Assembly (NCBI GenBank): GCA_035551995.1
Contig: DASZME010000064.1
Span: 1-64,000 of the forward strand
Length of the DNA: 64,000 nt
Direction of reading: 5' to 3'
Origin: RYN-428 sp035551995
GTDB taxonomy: Bacteria > Planctomycetota > Phycisphaerae > Tepidisphaerales > Tepidisphaeraceae
Below the pieces are notes generated by a model that saw only the letters and a program-made list of their open reading frames with translations, made no database searches and was not told where the DNA came from. The first letter of the stretch is position 1; the number at the start of each line of letters is the position of its first letter. Both the position numbers and the translations under genes were made by a program. Shown piece after piece: positions 17,087 through 25,504 of this stretch.

Positions 17087-18862
17087 ATGCGTTGGAGCCA
17101 ATCACTCATCCCGACTCAGAAGGAAAACCCGACCGATGCCCAGATCGTCAGCCATCAACTGATGATTCGCGCGGGGCTGATTCGTCAGTTGACCGCCGGG
17201 GCGTATGACTTTCTTCCGCTGGGATTGCGCAGCTTGCAAAAGGCGGCCAGGATCGTGCGCGAAGAGATGGACGCCATCGGATGCGCGGAGGTTTTGCTGC
17301 CGACGCTGCAGCCGTTGGAATTGTGGCAGAAGACCGGGCGCGACGTCGGCTACGGCGAAAACCTGATGAAGCTCAAAGACCGTCATGGGCGCATGATCAT
17401 TTTGGGGCCGACGCATGAGGAAGTGGTGACGGAATTGATGTCGGCGTATGTCAACAGCTACAAGCAATTGCCGTTAAGCGTCTACCAGATTCAAACCAAG
17501 TTCCGCGACGAATTTCGGCCGCGGTTTGGGCTGTTGCGTTGCCGCGAGTTTCTCATGAAAGACGCCTATAGCTTTCACGCCACCGTGGAAAGCCTCAATG
17601 ACGTGTACGACAAGTTCTACGGCGCTTACGAGAAAATTTTCGCGCGCTGCGGCGTTCCGTATGTCGTCGTGGAAGCGGAAAGCGGCCCGATCGGCGGGTC
17701 GGCGAGTCATGAATTCATGGCGGCCTGCGCGGCTGGCGAAGACACCCTGCTCGCCAGCGACAAAGGGAATTACGCGGCCAATGTGGAAAAGGCGGAAACC
17801 GGATCGCGGCCATGGACCTTCGGCGACGAACCCAAGGGCGCGCTCGAGAAGGTGCATACGCCAAACCTGCCGGGGATTGAAGACGTCGGCAAGTTCATGA
17901 AAGTCAAGCCGAAGAACATGCTCAAGACGCTGATCTTCCGCACCGACGCCAGCGGTCCGGCGCTGGCCAGCGGCGTGAATCCGAAATGGGTGGTGGCCGT
18001 CGTGCGCGGCGATCACGAAGTAAACGAAGCCAAGCTGAAAAAAACCGTTCGCGAGAATTTTCAGGTCGGCATCCTTCCCCTCGTCGATGACCCGGCGGTG
18101 CGCGAAACCTGGGCCATCGGTTTCGTCGGGCCCGACGCCGCCACAAAGGCGGCCGACGCGGTTTTGGTCGTCGACCCCGACGCGGCCCAGGGCGGCTTCT
18201 GGGCGGCCGGCGCCAACGAAACCGACTACCACGTCAAATATTTCAACTGGTTCCGCGAGTGCGGCGACAAGCTCGCCGACCCGAAAAAAACCCAGGTCGC
18301 CGACATCCGCAACGCCGTCGCCGGCGATCCCTCTCCCAAAAACGACGGCGGAAAACTGCAAGCGTCCAAGGGAATCGAAATGGGCCACGTCTTCAAACTT
18401 GGCACCAAATATTCCGACGCCCTCGGCGCCAACTACCTCGACGACGCCGGCAAGCAGCACGCGATCATCATGGGTTGCTACGGCATCGGCGTCGGGCGAA
18501 TCCTGATCGCCGCCGTCGAAAACATGCATGACGACAAGGGCATCATCTGGCCCGCGGCCATCGCGCCCTATTCGGCGGTCATCACCCCGATCAAGTATGA
18601 CGGCGAAGTAAAGGAAACCGCCGACAAGCTTTACGTCCAGCTCAACGCCGCCGGCATCGACACGATCCTCGACGACCGCGACGCCCGGCCCGGCTTCAAA
18701 TTCGCCGACGCGGATTTGATCGGCTTCCCGGTGCGAATCACCATCGGCGATCGCGGCTTGAAGGAAGGGAAAGTCGAACTCAAACGGCGCAAAGCGCCCG
18801 AGGCGGAAATGGTGGCGATTGACGCCGTGATCGCGCGCGTGCGGGAATCGTTGGAATCGTAA
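17087..18862 (+). CDS. proS: Prolyl-tRNA synthetase (bacterial type with editing domain)
   Basis: A 591-residue class II synthetase charging tRNA-Pro. It begins with the bacterial signature MRWSQSLIPTQKENPTDAQI and has motif 1 (LTAGAYDFLPLGLRSL), motif 2 (IQTKFRDEFRPRFGLLRCRE, EFLMKDAYSFH), an inserted editing-type domain between about residues 225 and 395, motif 3 (GCYGIGVGRI) and the C-terminal anticodon-binding domain (DTILDDRDARPGFKFADADL). AAAAGGAAATTAAG before the ATG gives a ribosome binding site. Cytoplasmic housekeeping gene. Confidence 0.96.
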   Translation: MRWSQSLIPTQKENPTDAQIVSHQLMIRAGLIRQLTAGAYDFLPLGLRSLQKAARIVREEMDAIGCAEVLLPTLQPLELWQKTGRDVGYGENLMKLKDRHGRMIILGPTHEEVVTELMSAYVNSYKQLPLSVYQIQTKFRDEFRPRFGLLRCREFLMKDAYSFHATVESLNDVYDKFYGAYEKIFARCGVPYVVVEAESGPIGGSASHEFMAACAAGEDTLLASDKGNYAANVEKAETGSRPWTFGDEPKGALEKVHTPNLPGIEDVGKFMKVKPKNMLKTLIFRTDASGPALASGVNPKWVVAVVRGDHEVNEAKLKKTVRENFQVGILPLVDDPAVRETWAIGFVGPDAATKAADAVLVVDPDAAQGGFWAAGANETDYHVKYFNWFRECGDKLADPKKTQVADIRNAVAGDPSPKNDGGKLQASKGIEMGHVFKLGTKYSDALGANYLDDAGKQHAIIMGCYGIGVGRILIAAVENMHDDKGIIWPAAIAPYSAVITPIKYDGEVKETADKLYVQLNAAGIDTILDDRDARPGFKFADADLIGFPVRITIGDRGLKEGKVELKRRKAPEAEMVAIDAVIARVRESLES

Positions 18863-19166
18863 CGAGAATTTGGGTTCGCATAAACCAACCGCCATCATGA
18901 CGGCGCCGAATCGATAGCGTCTTTTTCACCGGCGCACACCCGCGCTTCGACATTTTCGGATTCCTATTTTACCGATTTTCCATGACCATTGCCGACTAGG
19001 CCGCTTTCTCTTATAATAGTGGGTTCGCCCATGAACGGACGTTCCGCCGGGGCGAAATAGATGGAACGCCGGCGCAGCGTGGTCGTCGGCGATTTTCAAA
19101 TCAATTACTCAACCGGCCACGCACAACAGAGGTTCGGGCGGCTCTCTCCGCCCCTAACGCACTCCT
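18863..19166. other. Intergenic region proS-rpsA with leader
   Basis: 304 bp. It contains a small imperfect hairpin after proS (CGCCATCATGACGGCG, near 18890), the strong promoter annotated at 18989-19017 and a leader of roughly 140 nt before the S1 start. Long leaders before rpsA can bear autoregulation, but no defined structure was recognised. Confidence 0.5.
18989..19017 (+). promoter_or_regulatory. Sigma70-type promoter for rpsA
   Basis: TTGCCG, a 17-bp spacer and a perfect TATAAT. This is the best match to a housekeeping promoter in the window and lies about 150 bp upstream of the S1 gene. Confidence 0.75.
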
Positions 19167-20951
19167 ATGGTCGATTTCAATCTCATTCATTCACTCGGCA
19201 ACATCGATGACGAAGTGGATAGCATGGTCATGACCGCGCTCCCGGAAGCCTCCAGCCGCAACGAAAAGGGCGTGTTGAATCTGGATCTTTCAACGCTCGT
19301 CAAGGGCGATGAAGTTCAGGACTTTACGCCAGGGGCGATTCTCAAAGGCAAGATTTCAAGCATCATCGGCGATGATTTCGTCGTCGAGCTCGGACTCAAA
19401 AGCGAAGGCGTTCTTGAAAAGGGCGAGTTCGACGAGCCGCAAAACGTCAAGATCGGCGATGAAGTCAAAGTGCTCCTCGAAGACGTCGAAGGCGATACCG
19501 GCCTGGTGAAAATCAGCAAGCGCAAAGCTGATCGAATCATCAACTGGGAAGCCATCATGAAATCCAAGAAGGAGGGCGACCCGGTCAAGGGTAAGGTCAT
19601 GAAGAAGATCAAGGGCGGGCTGCTCGTTGACATCGGCGTGCCGGTGTTTCTGCCCGCCAGCCAGGTGGACATTCGCCGGCCGGGAGAAATTTCGGACTGG
19701 ATCGGCCGCGACATCGACGCCCTGATTTTGAAAATCGACGAAGAGCGGCGGAATATCGTCATCTCCCGCCGCAAGATGATCGAAGTTCAGCGGACGATGC
19801 AGAAGGAAAATACGCTCAATGGCCTGACCATCGGCCAGGTGATCAAGGGAACGGTCAAAAACATCGCCGACTTCGGCGCGTTTATCGATCTTGGCGGCAT
19901 CGATGGTTTGCTGCATATCACCGATATGTCGTGGGGCCGGATCAATCATCCCAGCGACGTATTGAAGATCGATCAGGAGATCGAGGTCAAGGTTCTTTCG
20001 ATCGACAAGGAAAAGGAAAAGATCGCTCTGGGCATGAAGCAAAAAGAAGCTTCGCCGTGGGAAAATATCGAACTCAAGTACCCCGTCGGCGCCGTTCACG
20101 AAGCCGAGGTGGTCAACATCATGTCTTACGGCGCCTTCTGCAAACTCGAGGAAGGCGTTGAAGGACTGGTGCATATTTCCGAGATGTCGTGGACCAAGCG
20201 CATCAACCATCCTTCGGAAGTGGTGACGCAGAATCAGAAGGTGAAAGTCAAGGTTCTGGAGATCAACAAGGACAAGCAGGAAATTTCGCTCGGCATGAAA
20301 CAGGTCGAGGAAAATCCGTGGGAACGGGTCGCCGAGAAATATCCGCCCGGCTCGGTCGTCGAAGGCAAGGTTCGCAACATCGCCAACTACGGCGCCTTTG
20401 TCGAGATCGAAGAAGGCATCGACGGGTTGCTCCATGTCAGCGACTTGTCGTGGACGAAGAAGATCGGCCATCCTTCGGAAGTGCTCAAAAAGGGCGAATC
20501 GGTGCGGGCGGTGGTGCTCAGCGTCGATCAGGAAAAACAGCGGATCGCGCTTGGCCTCAAGCAGATGCAGGAAGACCCGTGGCAGACGGTGATTCCCGCC
20601 AACTATCGGCCGGGCATGGTCGTTAAGGGCCATGTGACGAAGATCGCCAACTTCGGCGTCTTCGTGGAACTTGAGCCGGGATTGGAAGGCTTGCTGCATA
20701 TTTCCGAGATCTCGGATCAGAAGGTCGAAAAGCCGGAAGATCTGGTCAAGGTGAATCAGGAGGTCGAGGTCAAGATTCTGCGCGTGGACAGCGACGAGCG
20801 GAAGATTGGCCTGTCGCTCAAGCGGGCGCAGTGGGCCCAGGAAGAGCAGGTCAAGGAAGAGAAGCGTTCGGAACGCTCCGAAAAGCGCGGCCTGCGCGGC
20901 GGGCTGGAAGGCGGCGAGCAATCGACCGGCCTTGGAGACATCAAGCTCTAA
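19167..20951 (+). CDS. rpsA: 30S ribosomal protein S1, six S1 domains
   Basis: A 594-residue protein that helps the 30S subunit bind mRNA. Six S1 (OB-fold) repeats start near residues 56, 137, 222, 307, 394 and 481; repeats 3-6 are most regular, each with GxVxxGxVxxIxxFGAFVxL and a GLLHIS motif. Repeats 1-2 are the diverged ribosome-docking pair. A Glu/Lys-rich C-terminal tail follows. It is a single-gene transcription unit with its own promoter and is followed by a repeat hairpin. Confidence 0.94.
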   Translation: MVDFNLIHSLGNIDDEVDSMVMTALPEASSRNEKGVLNLDLSTLVKGDEVQDFTPGAILKGKISSIIGDDFVVELGLKSEGVLEKGEFDEPQNVKIGDEVKVLLEDVEGDTGLVKISKRKADRIINWEAIMKSKKEGDPVKGKVMKKIKGGLLVDIGVPVFLPASQVDIRRPGEISDWIGRDIDALILKIDEERRNIVISRRKMIEVQRTMQKENTLNGLTIGQVIKGTVKNIADFGAFIDLGGIDGLLHITDMSWGRINHPSDVLKIDQEIEVKVLSIDKEKEKIALGMKQKEASPWENIELKYPVGAVHEAEVVNIMSYGAFCKLEEGVEGLVHISEMSWTKRINHPSEVVTQNQKVKVKVLEINKDKQEISLGMKQVEENPWERVAEKYPPGSVVEGKVRNIANYGAFVEIEEGIDGLLHVSDLSWTKKIGHPSEVLKKGESVRAVVLSVDQEKQRIALGLKQMQEDPWQTVIPANYRPGMVVKGHVTKIANFGVFVELEPGLEGLLHISEISDQKVEKPEDLVKVNQEVEVKILRVDSDERKIGLSLKRAQWAQEEQVKEEKRSERSEKRGLRGGLEGGEQSTGLGDIKL

Positions 20952-20962
20952 CGCATTCGCGG

Positions 20963-21003
20963 GCTCCCGTGTTTAGCGGCCCCGCTCGCGGGGCGTCTTC
21001 CTA
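20963..21003 (-). repeat. Dispersed palindromic repeat, partial copy E (likely terminator of rpsA)
   Basis: Reverse-oriented core TTTAGCGGCCCCGCTCGCGG followed by GGCGTCTTCC. It keeps the GC hairpin of the ~85-bp family but not the outer part. Its position 12 bp after rpsA suggests a terminator role. Confidence 0.6.
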
Positions 21004-21030
21004 GACCAACCCGCGCGAAGACAGAATTAT

Positions 21031-21093
21031 CCACGAAGGTCACGAAAGACACGAAGGAATACAATTCCTTCGCGTCAGTCGCGGCCTTCGTGG
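21031..21093. repeat. KDTKK-type palindromic repeat, copy 1
   Basis: An imperfect inverted repeat opening CCACGAAGGTCACGAAAGAC and closing CCTTCGTGG. It is the same kind of element as at 40871-40936. Its right arm runs into the DoxX gene, supplying that protein's last residues (HEGRD) and stop codon. Confidence 0.75.
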
Positions 21094-21542
21094 ATTTTTG
21101 TTTTTGGCCCGGCGAAGGCCGCAAACCACACCCATGCGATCAGGACAAACTGCATCGGCAAGCGCGCCCACAGCGCCCAATGCGGAAATTTCATATCGGG
21201 GATCTTTTCGGGCGAGACGGCCATGTGGATGTTCGCCGGGAAAACGGCGATGAGGAGCGCGATCAGACCCCAGCCGGCGATTTTTCGCAGGGGAGTCAGT
21301 AGCAAACCCCCCCCGCCAAGAATTTCGCAGACGCCGCTGACGGCGACCAGCACCCGCGGCCGGGGAAAGCCGGGCGGGACGATCTTTCGGTAAAAGCCGG
21401 GGACGATGAAGTGATTGGCGCCGGCGGCGATGAAGACAACGGCCGCCGTCCAGCGGAGGATTCGTTTCGCGTCGATCATGGAGGGGCTTATCGCGGCTGC
21501 TGGCATAAGAGGAAGCTTAATGATCGCCATTGAAGTCGGCAT
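21075..21542 (-). CDS. DoxX-like membrane protein
   Basis: Four hydrophobic helices in the DoxX pattern: RILRWTAAVVFIAAGANHF, VLVAVSGVCEILGGGGLLLT, GWGLIALLIAVFPANIHMAV and LPMQFVLIAWVWFAAF. The motif AAGANHFIVPGFYRKIVPPG is typical of the family's first loop. DoxX proteins are small inner-membrane proteins linked to quinone or redox functions, but the role here is not known. The start is uncertain: ATG at 21542 has AAAGG at reasonable distance, whereas the family similarity begins at MIDAKRILRW, ATG at 21479. The last codons come from the palindromic repeat. Confidence 0.8.
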   Translation of the reverse strand: MPTSMAIIKLPLMPAAAISPSMIDAKRILRWTAAVVFIAAGANHFIVPGFYRKIVPPGFPRPRVLVAVSGVCEILGGGGLLLTPLRKIAGWGLIALLIAVFPANIHMAVSPEKIPDMKFPHWALWARLPMQFVLIAWVWFAAFAGPKTKIHEGRD

Positions 21543-21704
21543 CGCAGGAAACCTTTATTTGGAGGGCAACTCTGGTGGTTTCTTGCCTTCGATCGGGATC
21601 GGTCCTTCACCGGAATGGCGAGGGCTTTGCGCACGCGACGCATAAATCGCGTAAAAATTGAGAATTATGTTTTTTCCTGCGTGCAGAACGGTTAAACTAG
21701 CTTT

Positions 21705-22004
21705 ATGACCAATGAAGCAGAGAAGATGCTGGAAGCGGCGCTAAAGCGGGTAAAACTTGGCGGCGGGTTTGACCCGGCACAGATGGGCGCCCGGATCGGC
21801 TTGAATCGAGCACAGTCGGAAACCGCCGCCCGGGCGCTGGCGAACGCCGGCGTTTTGGTTCTCGGTTTCGATTTTGCGGCTCATTTCAGCCCCGCTTACC
21901 GCAAATCTCACACGCCCGCGTCTACCGAATCGACAAAGGGGAAAAAGGCGCGTCGCGCCGCTGGCCGTGTCACCGCCAAGGCCGGGAAAGCATTAGCTAA
22001 ATAA
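21705..22004 (+). CDS. Small protein with basic Lys/Ala-rich tail
   Basis: A 99-residue protein. The first 65 residues (NEAEKMLEAALKRVKLGGGF, GARIGLNRAQSETAARALAN) look like a compact helical domain, possibly a winged-helix variant. The tail (KGKKARRAAGRVTAKAGKAL) is histone-H1-like in composition and suggests DNA or RNA binding. No known family was recognised. It stands alone upstream of a reverse-strand tRNA gene. Confidence 0.6.
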   Translation: MTNEAEKMLEAALKRVKLGGGFDPAQMGARIGLNRAQSETAARALANAGVLVLGFDFAAHFSPAYRKSHTPASTESTKGKKARRAAGRVTAKAGKALAK

Positions 22005-22096
22005 TTGTGCGCGGTTCGCGCGCATTTGGATTTTGCAGGGTCCGAACTGAGGCCGCAAAATCCTCCTCGCGACACACGCGTCTCAACGCATGACAA

Positions 22097-22169
22097 TGGA
22101 GCCGAAGGGGATCGAACCCATGACCTCCGAGTTGCAAACCCGGCGCTCTCCCAACTGAGCTACGGCCCC
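22097..22169 (-). tRNA. tRNA-Ala (anticodon TGC)
   Basis: A 73-nt cloverleaf on the minus strand. The acceptor GGGGCCG pairs with CGGCTCC (one G-U), the D-arm is AGCTCAGTTGGGAGAGC, the anticodon stem-loop is CCGGG-TTTGCAA-CTCGG with TGC at positions 34-36, and the T-loop is TTCGATC. CCA is not encoded. One pair of the T-stem (ATGGG with CCCTT) is mismatched. Confidence 0.93.
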
Positions 22170-22590
22170 ATGCCGGCGCATCTTATCCGAAAATCGGAAA
22201 TGCGAAACCCCTTTTGAATCCTGGAAATCCAAAACACCCGGTCACGCTAAAATCCGGTTCTCGTAACGTCTGACTCTACTTAACAGCGGTTCCCGCGCGC
22301 GAGGCGTTTTGCCGCGACACCCCTACGCCAATTTCGAGAAGGTTCAAAACGAAAGTGGGGCCGGCGCAAACGTCCGTCGATAAACGCGTCTTGTCTGGCG
22401 ATGTAATGACGGAGAATGCCGCGGATAAATCCTTCCCGCGGTCGCCTCAAAGCTATTTCTGATCTTGCACGCCTTTGGACATATCGCGCGACATTCACGG
22501 TCGCTTAATTACTGCCTGCCGCGATGGTATAATCTTGGTTCGTCAACCGCCGTTCCGACCGTTGTCTATTGTCAAGCAGGGACTTGCCGC
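22170..22590. other. Intergenic region between tRNA-Ala and the E2-like gene
   Basis: About 420 bp. No gene was recognised. The right end holds a promoter candidate: TTAATT at 22505-22510, a 17-bp spacer and a perfect TATAAT at 22528-22533, 58 bp before the ATG of the E2-like gene. Confidence 0.55.
22505..22533 (+). promoter_or_regulatory. Promoter candidate for the E2-like gene
   Basis: Perfect TATAAT with a weak -35 (TTAATT) at 17-bp spacing, shortly upstream of the coding start. Confidence 0.55.
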
Positions 22591-25257
22591 ATGTGGGAAG
22601 AAGAACAAGCGCCGCCGCCAGCCGCCGAGGAACCCATCGAGGTTTTTGAGGAGCGCGAGTCGGCGCCAAATGTCGCCTGGACCGACGGGCAGCTCGTGCG
22701 GCTGGAAAACGAATGGCGGCGGGCGCAGCGATCGTTCGCTTATCATCCGTCGGTCGGCATCGCGCCGCTGCGCGGAGATCCGCCTTACGAGTATCAGGTC
22801 GATTTTCGCGTGCGTACGCTCATGCTGAACGAAGCGGGCGACCTGCAATACGTCGATGAAGTTTCGATGCACGTGTGGCTCCCGCCCGGTTTTCCGAATC
22901 AGCCGCCGGTCGTGCGGCCGATGGCGGCGGTCTTTCATCCGAACATCGCCTGGGAGGGGGTTTATCTCACCCGGCCGTGGCAAACGTCCGATACGCTGGT
23001 CGACCACATCGCGCGCGTCGGCGATTTGCTGGCCTATCGCAGCTACGACCCGGAGAGCGTCGTCAATGCCGTGGCGATAGATTGGCTGGCGGAGAATCAT
23101 GGCATGCTGCCGTTGGACGCGCGAGCGGATTTCTCGGCGTACGCCGGAGGCGACCCCCTTGGGCGCATTCAGCGGCATGGACAAGGGACGCTCGATCAGC
23201 TTCGCCGGGCGCTGGATGACATGGCCGCCGCGCTGATGAATCCCCAGAGCGCGCCGACCGCCCAGGAAACGGCGGATTTTGCCCGCCAAACGCGGACGGC
23301 GGCAAGTTTGTTTCTTGACGGCGACGTGCCCGAAAAACTTCGCGAACAGGCCGCCGCGATCGACGATTGGAGCCGCGAATTGCCCGACGCCTTGCCGCTT
23401 TGGGATTATCTGCGCCATCAGCGTGCGCGTTCCACCACGACCGATTCCACGGCGGTGTCGATTCGCAACACGTCGGCGGCGGTCGACGCCGCGCTGACGG
23501 ACCTGGCGAAAATGGTGAAGGCGGAATTGATCAATTCGCCGGCGTCGGCGGTCAAGCTCATCCCGTCGTTGTCGAAACTGCAGCCGGTGCAATTGAGCTT
23601 GCCGCGGTTGGTGCGCGAGCTTGATCAGCGGGTGACCGAGATGCGGGGCCTGCTCGACGGAATGAAGAAATCGCCGCCGCACCTGAACCTTGCGCCTGAC
23701 GGCTCGATGGGCCGACCTTTGGCGGCGCTGGGAGAATCGACGGCTCAATCCGTCGCCGCCGCGATCCGCCTGGCGCAAACGTCGCTCAACGACGTGGCGG
23801 CGATTCATCGGCGCGCCAAGGCCGATCTGATGGCGCTGGAGCAAGTGGTCGGCTGGCGCGAGTACATGGATATGTTCGCCAAAGTCCGGGCGATGGAAAA
23901 GCAGGTCATGGAATGGGGCAGCGGCGGGGTTCAGGCGTTCGATATTTCCAATTCGTCGGGTTCGTTTGGCCCCTTCCAATTTGAAGAGCCGCTCGATCTG
24001 GGCGGAACGCGAATCGTCGTTCGAAGCGTTCAAGGCGGCGTGCTCGACGTCATCGACGCGGTCGGGCAGGATGTGCTGGGACGCGCAAGCAACGGATCGG
24101 CCACCGTCGTTCTCGGACAAAGCGAGGCCGAGCCAGGATACCAAACGCAATTCCGACTCACCGGCCGTTGCGATGATCTGATCATCCAGTTCGACTTCAT
24201 GCAAAAACAGACGGTCGAGGTGGTGGCCAAGCTGCAACGCCCGGTCTCCGGCGCCAAGGGATGGTGCGGCGTCATCAGCGCGATGCTGGCCGATCCTCAC
24301 CAGCAAAACAAACTTCGCGACGCCCATCGCAAGGCGGCGCATCGCTGGAAGGCGCTGATGACCGACCTGGCTCATCTCGCGAAGTTTAAGGAAAGGCTGG
24401 CGACGTATCACCTCGTCGAGCGAATGGGCGAGGAGGCGCCGCGCGTGCGGGAACTGATCGCCGCTACACAGAACAAGCTGAAGGAATCGACGGATAAAGT
24501 CCAGGCGATCATGGGCAAGAGCAGCCGCGACGCCCAGACGGATCGGCTGGTCATTCCGCCAAAGTATCTGAAGCTGTATCAGGATGAGCTTCGGGCTCGC
24601 GACGTGCACAAGCACGAGATCGCCCGACTGGAGGGATTGCTCAAGCAGATCGGCACGGAGCTGATCGCAAGATTATCCGAGCCCCGATTATGCGGTCGCG
24701 CGGAGATTCCGCGATTCCGCGTCATGGCGCCGATCCCCGACGCCATGGCGTCTTTGCAGGAGGCGATGGGAGACGAGTCGCTGAAAAAGCTGGCGGCCGC
24801 GCTGGGCGAGCAGCTTGCGATACAGATTCCGGTGAATCTGCCGCCGCCGTCGTCATCGCACGTTTCGCGGTTTGCCCAGCCGGGTCTCGCCGCTCGGTCG
24901 GATGTCCCGGCGCACAAAGCGCCGCTCGCGCCGGTCCGGTCCGCAAGTCCGTCGGCGCAAGCCACCACGCCTGCGAACAAGAAAATGTCTGAAGGGGCGG
25001 GAAAAACGTCCACTCCGCCGCAACCATCGGCCGCCGCCCCGTCTCAACCCGCGAAGGCCCCCGTCGCCGCGCCGCCCGAACCGGCGCCGGTGGAGCCAGG
25101 CGCGGCGGAAAGCGATTCGTTGTATTCTGAAACCGCCGAAGAACAAGGTACGGAGCAGGCGTTGGAATACGCCGAATCCGAAGGTGGGGACGACATCATC
25201 GCCGATTTTTTCAGCGACGCGGCTTCGACGAATCACGAATCGAAGCCTAACGGTTAG
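22591..25257 (+). CDS. Large protein with N-terminal E2 (UBC)-like fold lacking the catalytic cysteine
   Basis: An 888-residue protein from the ATG at 22591. Residues about 35-170 resemble a ubiquitin-conjugating E2 fold: VDEVSMHVWLPPGFPNQPP corresponds to the YP..PP strand, and VFHPNIAWEGVYL aligns with the HPNI.....G.ICL active-site segment with His116-Pro117-Asn118 kept but Tyr125 in place of the cysteine. It would thus be a non-catalytic, UEV-like domain. The middle has helical/coiled-coil regions (residues ~250-470 and ~590-720) around a beta-rich segment (SFGPFQFEEPLDLGGTRIVV). The tail is Pro/Ala-rich and then very acidic, ending SKPNG. No E1, ubiquitin-like or JAB peptidase gene is adjacent. 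Function unknown. Confidence 0.75.
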   Translation: MWEEEQAPPPAAEEPIEVFEERESAPNVAWTDGQLVRLENEWRRAQRSFAYHPSVGIAPLRGDPPYEYQVDFRVRTLMLNEAGDLQYVDEVSMHVWLPPGFPNQPPVVRPMAAVFHPNIAWEGVYLTRPWQTSDTLVDHIARVGDLLAYRSYDPESVVNAVAIDWLAENHGMLPLDARADFSAYAGGDPLGRIQRHGQGTLDQLRRALDDMAAALMNPQSAPTAQETADFARQTRTAASLFLDGDVPEKLREQAAAIDDWSRELPDALPLWDYLRHQRARSTTTDSTAVSIRNTSAAVDAALTDLAKMVKAELINSPASAVKLIPSLSKLQPVQLSLPRLVRELDQRVTEMRGLLDGMKKSPPHLNLAPDGSMGRPLAALGESTAQSVAAAIRLAQTSLNDVAAIHRRAKADLMALEQVVGWREYMDMFAKVRAMEKQVMEWGSGGVQAFDISNSSGSFGPFQFEEPLDLGGTRIVVRSVQGGVLDVIDAVGQDVLGRASNGSATVVLGQSEAEPGYQTQFRLTGRCDDLIIQFDFMQKQTVEVVAKLQRPVSGAKGWCGVISAMLADPHQQNKLRDAHRKAAHRWKALMTDLAHLAKFKERLATYHLVERMGEEAPRVRELIAATQNKLKESTDKVQAIMGKSSRDAQTDRLVIPPKYLKLYQDELRARDVHKHEIARLEGLLKQIGTELIARLSEPRLCGRAEIPRFRVMAPIPDAMASLQEAMGDESLKKLAAALGEQLAIQIPVNLPPPSSSHVSRFAQPGLAARSDVPAHKAPLAPVRSASPSAQATTPANKKMSEGAGKTSTPPQPSAAAPSQPAKAPVAAPPEPAPVEPGAAESDSLYSETAEEQGTEQALEYAESEGGDDIIADFFSDAASTNHESKPNG

Positions 25258-25279
25258 AGACGCGGATGAACCCGCGTCT
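25258..25279 (+). terminator. Hairpin after the E2-like gene
   Basis: AGACGCGG and CCGCGTCT form a perfect 8-bp stem around a 6-nt loop, followed by ATTTCC, three bases after the stop codon region. The T-run is short, so termination is likely but not certain. Confidence 0.6.
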
Positions 25280-25328
25280 ATTTCCGGTGCCCGCGCATAA
25301 CCAATCCATCCGCCTGCGAAGCACTCCT

Positions 25329-25447
25329 GATTCGTTAGCCGCCCTGCTTGCAGGGCGCGTCAGAGAGCGCAAATCGGCGGGCGACGCGATCGTCTTCGAG
25401 CGCCGCTGGACGCGCCCCGCAAGTGCAAGCGGGGCGGCTAACGAATC
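25329..25447. repeat. Large inverted pair of TTAGCCGCCCTGC-type repeats
   Basis: Left arm 25329-25361 reads GATTCGTTAGCCGCCCTGCT...GGGCGCGTC; right arm 25409-25447 is its reverse complement with a small insertion (GACGCGCCCCGCAAGTGCAA...CGGCTAACGAATC). Each arm has its own internal palindrome (GCCCTGCTTGCAGGGC). The left arm and its left flank recur at 43165-43226. Confidence 0.7.
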
Positions 25448-25504
25448 CGGAACGCTTCGCACACGATAGGGACAAATTACATCGGTCTCTTGACGGCGCG
25501 GCCG

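Noticed and set aside
19356..20921. 521-residue open frame opposite rpsA
   Set aside because: Repetitive only because it mirrors the S1 repeats; no ribosome binding site and no family resemblance.
22097..22169. T-stem mismatch in tRNA-Ala as a sign of a pseudo-tRNA
   Set aside because: All other stems and the conserved loops are intact, so a single mismatch is not enough to call it inactive.
22005..22217. 70-residue open frame containing GAEGDRTHDLRVANPALSQL
   Set aside because: This peptide is a well-known artefact of translating the antisense strand of a tRNA gene, here tRNA-Ala(TGC).
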